A stretch of DNA of 39,203 nucleotides from a candidate division WOR-1 bacterium RIFOXYB2_FULL_42_35 (lineage in GTDB: Bacteria; Margulisbacteria; WOR-1; O2-12-FULL-45-9). The number at the start of each line of letters is the position of its first letter. The stretch's first letter is position 1. Under the pieces are notes generated by a model that made no database searches, was not told the DNA's origin, and saw nothing but the letters and a program-made list of their open reading frames with translations. The stretch covers positions 65,445-104,647 of the forward strand of contig MEUC01000029.1 in assembly GCA_001771545.1 (NCBI GenBank), in the 5' to 3' direction. Below, piece after piece: positions 14,709-23,737 of the stretch. Made by a program: the position numbers and the translations under genes.

Positions 14709-15311
14709 ATGAATTTTAAAAAAATCCTGATTCTAATTTTAGTCCTAGCTGTTAGCACAGCCGTACTAGCCATGGGAGGCAAACCAAAAATGTCTGATAA
14801 ATTGTATGCGGTCTTAGAAACTAGCAAAGGAAATATTACCTGTATCTTGTATCCCAAAGAAGCCCCAAAAACAGTCGCCAACTTTGTTGGTTTGGCTAAG
14901 GGCGAAATTGAATGGACCGATCCTAAAAACGGCGAAAAAACCAAGCAACCATTATATGATGGTACAATCTTCCACCGGGTTATCCCAGAATTTATGATCC
15001 AGGCTGGCGATCCTCTCGGAAATGGTACCGGCGGCCCAGGCTACCGTTTTGAAGATGAAACCGAAGATGGCAGAACCTTCACCCAAACCGGCAGATTAGC
15101 CATGGCTAACTCCGGACCAAACACCAACGGTTCGCAATTCTTTATCACCGTTGCCCTCACCCCCTGGCTCAATGGCAAACACACTGTTTTTGGTCAAGTT
15201 ATCGAAGGCTATGATGTTGTTGAAGCCATTGCTGCTGTTGATCGTGATGGACGGGACATGCCGATTGAAGATGTTGTCCTGAAGAAAGTTATTATTAAAG
15301 ACCATCTCTAA
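14709..15311 (+). CDS. Exported cyclophilin-type peptidyl-prolyl cis-trans isomerase
   Basis: This 200-residue protein has a signal peptide ([18 protein letters not shown], cleavage near AMG) and a cyclophilin domain. Its active-site signatures are [16 protein letters not shown] (the catalytic Arg in FHR), [16 protein letters not shown] and [12 protein letters not shown]. It should catalyse proline isomerisation during folding of exported proteins in the periplasm. The gene is monocistronic and convergent with the secretin gene, with 28 bp between stops and no terminator hairpin visible. The -10 box lies 6 nt before the ATG and there is no Shine-Dalgarno. Confidence 0.94.
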   Translation: MNFKKILILILVLAVSTAVLAMGGKPKMSDKLYAVLETSKGNITCILYPKEAPKTVANFVGLAKGEIEWTDPKNGEKTKQPLYDGTIFHRVIPEFMIQAGDPLGNGTGGPGYRFEDETEDGRTFTQTGRLAMANSGPNTNGSQFFITVALTPWLNGKHTVFGQVIEGYDVVEAIAAVDRDGRDMPIEDVVLKKVIIKDHL

Positions 15312-15339
15312 CGACAACCACAAGCGAACCAAAATATTA

Positions 15340-16431
15340 TTAACGAATAATATCAGCTTCTTCCGCTTGTTTAAGGGTTTTATCTTCCATCGCTTGAGCC
15401 TTATCAGCCATCTCTGTTAAAAACTCCGGGGTAACAATATGCGGAGTAATAATCACCATTAAATCTCTTTTTTCTTTTATAATTTGGGTACTCTTAAACA
15501 GCATACCAATAAAAGGAAGGCTAGAAAGAATTGGCACCCCAAGTTCTACCTCATTATTATAGGTTTTGCTTAGTCCACCAATGACAATCGATTGACCATC
15601 TTTAACCAATACTTTATTCTTAGTTTCGGTAGTATTTTCTTGCGGCAGACCACCAACAACCGATCCTTCACTAATTGAAGGATAGACATCCATAATAATA
15701 TAACCATCTTCATTTATATGAGGTGTAAATTTAAGTTTGGTCCCCACTTCCAAATATTTTACTTCTTGAACGGTTGAGGTCTGACTAATAATCGCGGTTG
15801 AATAGCCATACTTTGAGCCAATCAATATTTCAGCCGGTTCATGATTGAGCGCAGTTATCCAAGGAGCCGCAACTAAGTTATAGCCAACGGTCTTTTTTAA
15901 ACCCTGCAGATAAGCAGCTGTGTTACCACTAATCAACTGAGCATAAAGGCCCAGAGAACTGGCAGCAGTCGTTAAGGTTGAGGTCGTAGTTGATTGGATG
16001 TAATCATTCACATTGGTAGGATGGGTATATTTCCAACTCATACCTAAACTATCAGGATTAGTAGCATCACCATTGCCCGATTTTAACTCAATTATTTTGG
16101 CTTCAACCTGAACCTGCAAAGGAGGTTGATCTAACTGGGCAACAATTTTAGAGGTATTCATAAGATTGCTAGTAGAAGCCCTGACCACAATAGTATTAAG
16201 CTTCTCATTAACAGAAACCCCTTCCCCAACTGCTAGTACTCCAGTCAAAGCCTTGGCCAAAACCTCTGCATTAATATACTTTAGCTGAAAAACCTTCATC
16301 GTATAGTTAGTCGCAGCTAAGGGAGTAGCCGTCACAGCAGTATCTTCAGTCTCATCATAAAATAGTGACCGCGCTGCAACCGGTAACCCCAGCAAAGAAA
16401 TTAGCAACAACCAACATAGAATCCTTTTCAT
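15340..16431 (-). CDS. Short secretin (PilQ/GspD family)
   Basis: This 363-residue outer-membrane secretin starts with a signal peptide ([20 protein letters not shown]). A NolW/N-type domain follows (about 45-110: [18 protein letters not shown], then [14 protein letters not shown]). The secretin core carries the signature [15 protein letters not shown] (about 304-318) and the final strand [14 protein letters not shown]. It lacks the multiple N1-N3 or AMIN domains of full-length PilQ (over 600 residues), so it is a minimal form. A GGGGGA Shine-Dalgarno precedes the ATG. It is the last gene of the pilMN-pilO-secretin operon and should form the outer-membrane pore for the pilus or pseudopilus. 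Confidence 0.93.
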   Translation of the reverse strand: MKRILCWLLLISLLGLPVAARSLFYDETEDTAVTATPLAATNYTMKVFQLKYINAEVLAKALTGVLAVGEGVSVNEKLNTIVVRASTSNLMNTSKIVAQLDQPPLQVQVEAKIIELKSGNGDATNPDSLGMSWKYTHPTNVNDYIQSTTTSTLTTAASSLGLYAQLISGNTAAYLQGLKKTVGYNLVAAPWITALNHEPAEILIGSKYGYSTAIISQTSTVQEVKYLEVGTKLKFTPHINEDGYIIMDVYPSISEGSVVGGLPQENTTETKNKVLVKDGQSIVIGGLSKTYNNEVELGVPILSSLPFIGMLFKSTQIIKEKRDLMVIITPHIVTPEFLTEMADKAQAMEDKTLKQAEEADIIR

Positions 16432-16455
16432 CGTTAGTCCCCCTTTTATTTAAGC

Positions 16456-16944
16456 TTATTTATATGGTGCAGCCAGCTGCATCTTCACAATTAGTTTTTT
16501 CTGCTTCTCTGTCACAGCGATACTATCAACCAGGTAATAACTATTTAAACTACCCAAAGAATCAAGGAATTGCAAAAACTGGTTATAACTGGCAGTAAAA
16601 TCTATTTGCAGTCCCAACCTACCCTGCCCATCAACCTGATTCATAGACCCAAGACTAATCCCATACCGTTTAAAGCTGGCTTCCACAAAGTTAATTAGCA
16701 GTCCAACCTGCTCTTCTTTAAAATATAATTTACTGACTTTTGTCTCCTTTATATTTGTTGCATTAGCCAGTTGAGCAGCCAGCTCAGCTTTAAGTAACTG
16801 TTGTTGCATAGTCACTATCTCCGCCTTCGTTCTAGCAATGGCAGCCAGTTGGGGATTAATCAATAAATGAGTAAAGAGAAAGTAGCCTATTAACAAGGCC
16901 GCTAAAAACATCAATAATTTTTCTCTGGAGGAAAAACCTATCAT
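16456..16944 (-). CDS. pilO: PilO-like inner-membrane alignment protein
   Basis: This 162-residue protein has a short cytoplasmic start (MIGFSSREKLL), one TM helix (MFLAALLIGYFLFTHLLI), a coiled-coil stretch (about 35-70) and a ferredoxin-like periplasmic domain containing LQIDFTASYNQFLQFLDSLG. This is the PilO/GspM architecture; PilO pairs with PilN to form the inner-membrane alignment complex. The start at 16944 gives a 4-nt ATGA overlap with the pilM-pilN gene and avoids a longer frame that would overlap it more. Sequence identity to named PilO is weak, so the call rests on topology and gene order. Confidence 0.8.
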   Translation of the reverse strand: MIGFSSREKLLMFLAALLIGYFLFTHLLINPQLAAIARTKAEIVTMQQQLLKAELAAQLANATNIKETKVSKLYFKEEQVGLLINFVEASFKRYGISLGSMNQVDGQGRLGLQIDFTASYNQFLQFLDSLGSLNSYYLVDSIAVTEKQKKLIVKMQLAAPYK

Positions 16945-18527
16945 AATTGACCGGCCTCCTTGACCAAAAGGCAATTTATCTCAAAATCAAACACGGTGTC
17001 AGCATCCTGATCAGACTTTCTCAGCGACGCAAGATCAACGTTTTTAAAATTCCGGTCTTGCCTTATTTGCTCAATAAAGCTAATCAAACCTCCAGACTTT
17101 GGATCATCTAAAACCAGCCCTTTAATCCTTAAACTATTAGAATTATTGTCATAAGTTAAGTCGCGGAAATAAATCGCCGACGGAGTGTTTTTGTTAAGCA
17201 GATTCATCACCACAACAAAACGATCAATTTCTCCGCTTTGATTAAACCCTTGAGTCAACAGATTCTGCTCTTGCCCTCCGACAACAGCTTGATTTGTTTG
17301 GATGCCCAAGCTTTGTAATTTTTGCCTAAACATTTTGGCCCTTGTTTCTAAGTAACCCTGACGAATGATTAAGCCAACAGAGAAAGAAAGAATAATCAAG
17401 AAATAAACCAGAGCAACAAACCAATAAGACCAGATTTTTTTCAGCCTAAATAGCCAAGGATGCTTATATTCTTCCGGCAAAAGATCCAAATAATCTTTAC
17501 TGGTTAAGGCCGCACCTAAGGATAAGGCTAAAAGGGGCAAAGCCTCAACAAAGTCTTTTTGTTCTGCAGTCACCGCAAAAGAAAAAGGCAAAATCTCCAG
17601 TTCCAACTCACGCTTAAAGTACTGCAACAGGTTTTTTGTCTTGACCAAACTGCCGGCCATATAAAACTTTAGAAATTCTGTCTGGTCCCCTGTTTCATTG
17701 CGGTAATATTCAAAAGTGCGCAAAATCTCTGCCCCAATTTTTTCCAGGGCGGGTCTCATCATAGCCATTATCCTGGAAGCAGGGATCCCTGTCTGCTGAA
17801 GATACTCATCCTCTTCCAAAGGGATCCCCAAAGTTCTTTTTAATTCTTCAGCCTTAGCAAAATCAATTTCATATTTCCCCTGCTCCGTCTGAACAACTCC
17901 CTCCATTGCATGAGCCAGGCTAGCCCCGCCCACCGTAAACTCACGAGCAAAAACAACCCGACCATTTTTAACCAAAACAATTACCGTAGATTGCTGACCA
18001 ATCGAAATCAAAGCGTGCGGAGACTGGTCTTGACCCTGCAAGACTCCATTTAGGGCAGAAGAAAAGGGAATAATATTGATCATCCTAATCCCGGCTTGAC
18101 TTAGCATGGCAGCAACTTCTCTAACATATTTTTTAGAAATTGCCGCCACAAAAAACAAAGACTTCCCCTTAAGGTTAGCGTCTGGAATACGATAATAGTT
18201 AATCACCGCATCTTTAACCGGAAAAGGCAACAGAGACTCAAGCTTGAAGTTCATGGCAGAAGGAATCTCTTTATCCTGCATCACTGGTAATTCCAATAAT
18301 TTATAAAGCAACAGGGGGGAGCGGATGGTAACAACTGCATCACTGGCAGAAATTTTATTTTTCTTAAGGCAACCAGTTAAGGCCTGGGCCTGTTGCTCTT
18401 GATTACCGTCAGAAGGAAAAGGCTCAATCGCCCATTTAACAACTTTTGGCCCTGTTTTAAGTTGTTCCACTTCAACTAATTTAATACGCTTATTGCCAAA
18501 AGATATCCCCAAAATTTTTTTGGCCAT
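16941..18527 (-). CDS. PilM-PilN fusion protein
   Basis: This 528-residue protein is two proteins in one. Residues about 1-350 are a PilM actin-like ATPase fold (GISFGNKRIKLVEVE at the start, LISIGQQSTVIVLVKNGRVVFAREFTVGG, then LEILPFSFAV and LALSLGAAL). Next comes LDLLPEEYK (about 364), which corresponds to the INLLP motif by which free PilN docks on PilM. A TM helix (about 378-403) and a PilN-like periplasmic domain with a ferredoxin-like end complete it. This matches the layout of type II secretion GspL. An AGGAG Shine-Dalgarno precedes the ATG. The gene heads pilMN-pilO-secretin, divergent from the prepilin operon across a tandem repeat. Confidence 0.9.
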   Translation of the reverse strand: MAKKILGISFGNKRIKLVEVEQLKTGPKVVKWAIEPFPSDGNQEQQAQALTGCLKKNKISASDAVVTIRSPLLLYKLLELPVMQDKEIPSAMNFKLESLLPFPVKDAVINYYRIPDANLKGKSLFFVAAISKKYVREVAAMLSQAGIRMINIIPFSSALNGVLQGQDQSPHALISIGQQSTVIVLVKNGRVVFAREFTVGGASLAHAMEGVVQTEQGKYEIDFAKAEELKRTLGIPLEEDEYLQQTGIPASRIMAMMRPALEKIGAEILRTFEYYRNETGDQTEFLKFYMAGSLVKTKNLLQYFKRELELEILPFSFAVTAEQKDFVEALPLLALSLGAALTSKDYLDLLPEEYKHPWLFRLKKIWSYWFVALVYFLIILSFSVGLIIRQGYLETRAKMFRQKLQSLGIQTNQAVVGGQEQNLLTQGFNQSGEIDRFVVVMNLLNKNTPSAIYFRDLTYDNNSNSLRIKGLVLDDPKSGGLISFIEQIRQDRNFKNVDLASLRKSDQDADTVFDFEINCLLVKEAGQL

Positions 18528-18590
18528 TTTTACTCCTAAAACACGACATCTACGTGAGTAAGTTTACAATATAACCTAACCCCTTTCAAG

Positions 18591-18744
18591 TACAGTCTTG
18601 ACAGTACAGTCTTGACAGTACAGTCTTGACAGTACAGTCTTGACAGTACAGTCTTGACAGTACAGTCTTGACAGTACAGTCTTGACAGTACAGTCTTGAC
18701 AGTACAGTCTTGACAGTACAGTCTTGACAGTACAGTCTTGACAG
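18591..18744. repeat. Eleven perfect tandem copies of a 14-bp unit
   Basis: The unit TACAGTCTTGACAG is repeated 11 times without a mismatch between two divergent pilus operons. Each unit contains a perfect -35 hexamer TTGACA on the plus strand. The last copy lies immediately before the promoter of the prepilin-like gene. Perfect identity implies recent expansion or active slippage. Confidence 0.98.
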
Positions 18745-18747
18745 CAA

Positions 18748-18776
18748 TTGAATAAAGAGCAAGTTGATGCTAGAAT
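18748..18776 (+). promoter_or_regulatory. Prepilin operon promoter
   Basis: TTGAAT (18748-18753), 17 bp, TAGAAT (18771-18776) with a TGC extension. The ATG at 18787 follows by 10 nt, with no Shine-Dalgarno. The 14-bp array ends 4 bp before the -35. Confidence 0.6.
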
Positions 18777-18786
18777 TCCTGAAATT

Positions 18787-20007
18787 ATGCCAAAAAAACC
18801 CGGTTTTTTACTGGTAGCCCTAATTATTATTATTGTTGTCTTTTCCATCATAATTTATGGCACTGTTGCCATGATCTCCCAAAACTTGTCCTTAAGTATA
18901 ATTAGACTCGATAAAAGCAACGCATTAATAACCGCTCAATGTGGAGTAATGCAAGCAGCCTACCGAGTACAAAAGGATGGCAATTATACCAGCTGGAAAA
19001 ATTTGGCTCCCTTCGGTAATAACCAAGTTTATTCATTCGAACTATTGAGCGCTGTCCCCGGATTTGAATATTTAAATGTCGATGCGTCCAGCTCAGAACT
19101 TAGTAATTATAATAAGCGAGTCAACTATTGGGTTGTAGAAAATAAAAGCACCACCGAAACTTACGCCATCACAGCAGTAAAAGTTGACTGGTCACCAACG
19201 AATCCGACTGAAAACTTTACCAAAATCGTATTTAATAATCTGCAACGTTGGCTAGGCAGTGAACCATCTGGCACAAAGGTCAACTTAACGCAAAATGTTC
19301 CTATCCCATATCCAAACATCCCTTCTGGCAATTGGATTCTCTTTGACACCAACATGTTAGGTCGAACAGTTACGGCAACTTTCTATTTAACAAATGGTGG
19401 AAATTTCACCGTACGTCTCTTTCCCGGCCCCCCAAATGTGCCAAACATGATCAAAAGCACCGGCAAAATCGTTAAAGGTAACTTAACAACCATGCGCAAA
19501 ACCGTGCTGGCTAACTTTGAAGTCGAAAGCAACCCGGCTGAATACACTTATGTTGATGCCAGCGCTACACACATAGACCCATCATCTAAAAAAACCAAAA
19601 GAGATGTTATTAATTGGGACTTAATAAATACTAACCCGGCACAATACTATGAAATCACTGGCCTGCAAGCCTTTTGGACTGAAAAACCGACCAGACCATT
19701 AAGAGTGATTTGGCTCGACAATGCCCTTGTCTGGCAAGGCAGTGCAACCAGTGGCACTAAAATCGATTTCAACCAAACTTATATTTTTATTCCTGCCAAC
19801 TCAAATAGAACCAACAACGTTTTACGATTTAACGCCGAGATTGATCTGCCCGGACAAGTTATTAGGGCGGCCTTCTTTACCAGAAATGGCTTAAGCTTTG
19901 AGGCCCAAGTTTATCCGGCCATTGCCCCAACCCTACCAACAGTCACAGAAGGCAATAGAATAAATATCATTAAATACAAAGAAACCAATAACCATATAAT
20001 GCCATGA
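18787..20007 (+). CDS. PilX/GspK-like prepilin with two internal repeats
   Basis: This 406-residue protein begins MPKKPGFLLVALIIIIVV, a prepilin-like leader with a G|F cleavage site and a long hydrophobic helix. Mature position 5 is Ala, not Glu, as in GspK/PilX-type minor subunits. The exported part contains two homologous blocks of about 105 residues. One runs from KRVNYWVVEN to FTVRLFPG and the other from KRDVINWDLIN to FEAQVYPA, each with a YxITxxxxxW, a W(L/Q)GSxxSGTK and a late aromatic strand. The ATG at 18787 is chosen over a TTG at 18748, which is part of the promoter. The gene overlaps the next prepilin gene by 4 nt. Confidence 0.8.
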   Translation: MPKKPGFLLVALIIIIVVFSIIIYGTVAMISQNLSLSIIRLDKSNALITAQCGVMQAAYRVQKDGNYTSWKNLAPFGNNQVYSFELLSAVPGFEYLNVDASSSELSNYNKRVNYWVVENKSTTETYAITAVKVDWSPTNPTENFTKIVFNNLQRWLGSEPSGTKVNLTQNVPIPYPNIPSGNWILFDTNMLGRTVTATFYLTNGGNFTVRLFPGPPNVPNMIKSTGKIVKGNLTTMRKTVLANFEVESNPAEYTYVDASATHIDPSSKKTKRDVINWDLINTNPAQYYEITGLQAFWTEKPTRPLRVIWLDNALVWQGSATSGTKIDFNQTYIFIPANSNRTNNVLRFNAEIDLPGQVIRAAFFTRNGLSFEAQVYPAIAPTLPTVTEGNRINIIKYKETNNHIMP

Positions 20008-20411
20008 GAAAAAAAGGTTTTACTTTAATTGAACTAATACTCGCCATTGTAATCATTGGCTTCGTTATTACCGGATTAGCACTAACTTATCAACAGATAA
20101 TTCAAGGCCTCATCTACAACTCCGAACTAAACAAAGTCACCAATATACAACAGCAGGTTTTTTCTCTGGCCAACAGCTTCCATTACGAGGATCCAGCCAT
20201 TGCCGTACCAACTACCATTTTAGAACAAAACTATCTTAATTCTGGATACAAGGTGCGCATCGACATCGGCTATAAATTCATTTCTGCAAGTTACCATGAT
20301 CTATACAATGTTAAAGTCTTTAGGGTTAGAATTTTCAAAAAAGGAACATCCCAAGTTATTACAGACACAAGAATGTTACGATTGGGAAAATTAAAATATG
20401 TCACATTTTAA
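20004..20411 (+). CDS. Type IV prepilin-like protein (minor pilin/pseudopilin)
   Basis: This 135-residue protein has the classic class-III signal MRKKG|FTLIELILAIVIIGFVITG: a basic leader, Gly at the cleavage site, methylated Phe and Glu at mature position 5. The globular part (about 100 residues) has no recognisable fold signature. It should be processed by a prepilin peptidase, which is not in this window, and inserted in the pilus or pseudopilus tip. It is the second gene of a three-gene prepilin operon, overlapping its neighbours by 4 and 14 nt. Confidence 0.9.
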   Translation: MRKKGFTLIELILAIVIIGFVITGLALTYQQIIQGLIYNSELNKVTNIQQQVFSLANSFHYEDPAIAVPTTILEQNYLNSGYKVRIDIGYKFISASYHDLYNVKVFRVRIFKKGTSQVITDTRMLRLGKLKYVTF

Positions 20412-20985
20412 ACAATTAAAAGACAAAAAAGGTTTCACTCTAGTAGAAGTAGTTATTGCCCTAGCAATTACCGGGATACTGGTTACTTCTGGGGTCTCTT
20501 TTATTACCCCTTTTATTAAATTGTTCTTCTATGCCCCAGAACAATTACGTACAGAATATATTGGCAACCAAATTGTTGACAGCGTAATCGAAGGCAATCA
20601 TGGCATTGAAGGTCTAGATACTGCCAAAATGATAAATTTCGCTAGTCAAGAAGTCATCATATATACCAACAATAATGATGAGGTCATCTTGCTAGAATGG
20701 GATCCAGCAACCGGAAAAATTCGACGCACCCTGCCTTCAGGCCAGGTTCAATTTCTGCCCATAGACACTCCAAATCACCAAATAAAAATTGCAGGGAGCG
20801 TCACCCCGGAAGTAATTTTTAAATACTTTAACAGTTTCAATAATCCTGTTCCAACTCCAATTAATGACCCCTGGTTATTATCAAGAGTTGAGCTAGACTG
20901 GGTGACTTATACGGGGACGAACAATAAGCATCAAACCAATTATCAAATACTTACCGGGGTACACATTAAAAAGAATAGCGACTAG
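20398..20985 (+). CDS. Type IV prepilin-like protein (PilW/GspJ-like)
   Basis: This 195-residue protein has the leader MSHFKQLKDKKG|FTLVEVVIALAITGILVTSG, with Glu at mature position 5. The globular part of about 150 residues is larger than that of its neighbour, as for PilW/GspJ minor subunits. It is the last gene of the prepilin operon and convergent with pilC, with only 4 bp between the stops. No major pilin can be singled out in this set; all three look like minor subunits, so the major pilin may be elsewhere. Confidence 0.88.
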   Translation: MSHFKQLKDKKGFTLVEVVIALAITGILVTSGVSFITPFIKLFFYAPEQLRTEYIGNQIVDSVIEGNHGIEGLDTAKMINFASQEVIIYTNNNDEVILLEWDPATGKIRRTLPSGQVQFLPIDTPNHQIKIAGSVTPEVIFKYFNSFNNPVPTPINDPWLLSRVELDWVTYTGTNNKHQTNYQILTGVHIKKNSD

Positions 20986-20989
20986 AGCA

Positions 20990-22210
20990 CTAGTGGGTGG
21001 AATAAAGTTTAATAGTATCCCACATCGGCAAGAAGACTCCCATAGCAAACAATAACACAAAAATTGCCATAACCAGAATCAAGAGCGGTTCAAAATAGGC
21101 CATTAGATTGGAAACAGTATAATCCGCTTCTTCGCTAAAATAATCCGCACTCTTTAGCAGCATTTTATCAAGGGAACCAGATCTTTCTCCCACGGCAATC
21201 ATATGCACAGAGGTAACAGGAAAAAGCCCGGAACCCTTCATGGCTTGAGACAAACTAGTGCCCATGATTACTCGCTCGCGAATACTTAAAACTGCCCTGG
21301 CAATGACCAGATTGTCTGCTGTATCGGCGCTAATCTCCAAGCCATGCTCAATTGGCACTCCGCTGCTAATCATGGAAGAAAGCATGCGAAAAAAACGGGC
21401 GAGAGAAAGTTTTTTGATTAGTTTGCCAATCAGCGGTAACTTAAGCAAGAAGCCATCCCAACGCAGCCGACCAACTTTTGTGCCAATATACCAGCGTAAT
21501 GAGAACAAAGCTAATCCACTCAAACTAATCAGCAACCACCAATAATTAACAATAACGTAGTTGAAACCCAGAAGAATCCTAGTGGGCAATGGCAGTTCAG
21601 TTTTAAAAGTACTAAAGACCGCACTAAAACGAGGAATAATAAAAGCAATCATCAAAACAAAAGCCACCGATAAGACACCAAGAATAATAGTAGGATAGCG
21701 CAAGGCATTTTTCACATTTTGGTAAAATTTAATGTCCTTTTCCAGAAAAGAAGCTATTTTATGAATTACTTCCTCCATTACCCCACCACCCTCACCGGCT
21801 TGCACCATAGAAATCATTAGGGGTGAAAAAGTTTGCTGGTGACGGGCTAAGGCTTCCGATAAGGTGGCTCCCAACTCAATTTCCGTTTTTAAATTGGCCA
21901 CAACACTTTTTAAGCAGCCTTCTGACAACTGTTCTTCAACGGCTGCTAAACTTTCAAAAATAGTGACGCCGGCAGAGATTAAAACCCCCAATTGTTTAAA
22001 AAATATCAATAGGTCATTGTTGTTGACATGGCCACCCCAATTAAGCAATAAACCGGAAAAATCAACCAGCAATCCCTTAGCGGAAATTTCAGTAGGAAAG
22101 AGACCTTGGGCTGTTAATTTCTTGGCCGCTTCCTGTTGAGAAATAGCTTCAAGATCTCCCTGGATCGGCTCTCCAAAAGCATCTCTGCCTTTATAGTTAA
22201 ATTTGCTCAA
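20990..22210 (-). CDS. pilC: Pilus/type II secretion platform protein PilC/GspF
   Basis: This 406-residue inner-membrane protein has the T2SSF layout. A short N-terminal domain starts SKFNYKGRDAFGEPIQGDLEA. Two repeated cytoplasmic helical domains follow (about 65-190 and 265-390, with matching LSEALARHQQTFSPLMISMVQAGE and LSQAMKGSGLFPVTSVHMIAVGE boundaries). Three TM helices include GVLSVAFVLMIAFIIPRF and LLILVMAIFVLLFAMGVFLP. It is the platform turned by the PilB/GspE ATPase. Its start overlaps the pilB end by 14 nt, so both are co-translated from the pilB promoter. Confidence 0.95.
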   Translation of the reverse strand: MSKFNYKGRDAFGEPIQGDLEAISQQEAAKKLTAQGLFPTEISAKGLLVDFSGLLLNWGGHVNNNDLLIFFKQLGVLISAGVTIFESLAAVEEQLSEGCLKSVVANLKTEIELGATLSEALARHQQTFSPLMISMVQAGEGGGVMEEVIHKIASFLEKDIKFYQNVKNALRYPTIILGVLSVAFVLMIAFIIPRFSAVFSTFKTELPLPTRILLGFNYVIVNYWWLLISLSGLALFSLRWYIGTKVGRLRWDGFLLKLPLIGKLIKKLSLARFFRMLSSMISSGVPIEHGLEISADTADNLVIARAVLSIRERVIMGTSLSQAMKGSGLFPVTSVHMIAVGERSGSLDKMLLKSADYFSEEADYTVSNLMAYFEPLLILVMAIFVLLFAMGVFLPMWDTIKLYSTH

Positions 22211-23699
22211 GCTCAGTTACCCTCAAAACCTCATCTAAAGAAGTAATTCCAGCTTTAACCTTTTCCAGACCATCCAGAAAAAGCGTTTTCATACCCTGGC
22301 TAACAGCATACTTTTTGATTTCATCAACCCCAGCCTTACTCCCCACCATTTTTCTGACAGTTTCATCTGTGATCAAAAGCTCAAAGATACCACAACGTCC
22401 CTTGTAACCCGTGTTTTTACAAGACTTACAACCAACTCCACGATACATCACTTTTAAGTCGGGAAATCTCTCTTTTATATTCTCGGGCACACCGACCTCT
22501 TCTTTACATTTAGTGCAAATCACCCGCACCAAACGCTGAGCCAAAACAGCTTCTACCGACGATGAGATCAAAAACGGTTCTACCCCAACATCAATTAATC
22601 GGGTTAGAGCACTAACTGCATCATTGGTATGCAGAGTAGAAAGAACCAAATGTCCGGTCATCGCTGCCTGAACAGCAATTTCCGCTGTTTCCATATCACG
22701 GATCTCTCCAATCAAAATAATATCAGGATCTTGCCGCAGGATAGAACGCAGAGCAGAAGCAAAAGTAAGGCCGGCTTTAATATTGACCTGAGCCTGAGTG
22801 ATCCCAGCCAACTCATATTCAATAGGATCCTCAACTGTAATGATGTTCTGTTGTTTATTGTTGACCTCCGATAGAACGGCATATAAGGTAGTAGTTTTAC
22901 CAGAACCTGTTGGCCCTGTGACCAAAACAACTCCATGGGGTTTATGAACAACCTTTCTAAACTTAGCCAGATTTTCATCAGAAAACCCAATGTCTTTTAA
23001 AGTTAATAAGATAGCTGACTTATCAAGAATACGCAAAACAACCTTTTCTCCATAAACAGAGGGAAAGGTTGAGACACGAAAATCCACTGTTTTTTCCTTC
23101 TCCAAACGAAAGCGGCCATCCTGGGGCACACGTGATTCGGAGATATCCATACTAGACAAAACCTTTATCCTAGATACTATTGGCGACAGCATGAACGGTG
23201 GCAAGGTAACAACTTCATGCAAAATACCGTCAACACGATAACGGATACGGACATCTTTTTCTTCCGGTTCAATATGGATATCAGAAGACCGCTCATTAAG
23301 CGCCTGGGCAATAATTAAATCGACCAGTTTAACAACCGGGGCATCGGCAGAAGTACTCTGACCAACTTTTGACTGGTTTTTAGTTCTTTCATAGTCTTTG
23401 ATTAGGTCTTCAACTACGCCGGCTATGCCATAGTATTCAGCAATAGCCAACTCAATCTCTTTTTCTTTGCTTTTAACAATGGAAATATCCAACTTAGTCA
23501 GACTGCGCACTTCATCCAAAGCCACAATATTGCGGGGCTCCGCCATGGCAACCGTTAATTTTTTGCCCACAGTAAAGAGAGGAATTAGTTTGTATTTTTC
23601 CGCTACTGAGGCGGGAATAAGCTTTAAGACCCTGGGGTCAATAGTGTAGTCACTTAACTCAACGTCAGGAACATCAGCACGGCCTTTAAAATCTATCAT
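22197..23699 (-). CDS. pilB: Pilus assembly/type II secretion ATPase PilB/GspE
   Basis: This 500-residue hexameric ATPase has an N-terminal MshEN/GspE-N domain (about 20-90), an N2 domain with SSDIHIEP, and Walker A GPTGSGKT (262-269). The Asp box is followed by Walker B DIILIGEIRD (326-335) and a His box (TGHLVLSTLHTNDA). A zinc-binding tetracysteine follows: C395-x2-C398 and C424-x2-C427. It is shorter at the N-terminus than GspE/PilB with two MshEN domains. It drives polymerisation on the PilC platform. The ATG follows a TTGACT-N17-TAATAT promoter by 8 nt, so the gene has its own leaderless transcript despite following the response regulator by 38 bp. Confidence 0.96.
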   Translation of the reverse strand: MIDFKGRADVPDVELSDYTIDPRVLKLIPASVAEKYKLIPLFTVGKKLTVAMAEPRNIVALDEVRSLTKLDISIVKSKEKEIELAIAEYYGIAGVVEDLIKDYERTKNQSKVGQSTSADAPVVKLVDLIIAQALNERSSDIHIEPEEKDVRIRYRVDGILHEVVTLPPFMLSPIVSRIKVLSSMDISESRVPQDGRFRLEKEKTVDFRVSTFPSVYGEKVVLRILDKSAILLTLKDIGFSDENLAKFRKVVHKPHGVVLVTGPTGSGKTTTLYAVLSEVNNKQQNIITVEDPIEYELAGITQAQVNIKAGLTFASALRSILRQDPDIILIGEIRDMETAEIAVQAAMTGHLVLSTLHTNDAVSALTRLIDVGVEPFLISSSVEAVLAQRLVRVICTKCKEEVGVPENIKERFPDLKVMYRGVGCKSCKNTGYKGRCGIFELLITDETVRKMVGSKAGVDEIKKYAVSQGMKTLFLDGLEKVKAGITSLDEVLRVTELEQI

Positions 23700-23707
23700 A
23701 GAAGCAA

Positions 23708-23736
23708 ATATTATCTTTTTTTAGTCGGCGAGTCAA
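23708..23736 (-). promoter_or_regulatory. pilB promoter (leaderless type)
   Basis: TTGACT (23736-23731), 17 bp, TAATAT (23713-23708), then 8 nt to the ATG. Confidence 0.7.
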
Positions 23737-23737
23737 A

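Noticed and set aside
18568..18590. Second DtxR box near the pilMN promoter (contains TTAGGTTA on the minus strand)
   Set aside because: Only one half-site is present; the CCTAA partner at the right spacing is missing.
18591..18744. CRISPR array
   Set aside because: The 14-bp units are contiguous with no spacers, and no cas gene is present.
18576..18851. A 91-codon minus-strand frame across the tandem repeat
   Set aside because: The unit is 14 bp, so the frame rotates and the peptide is repeat-derived. It overlaps the real prepilin gene and has no ribosome site.
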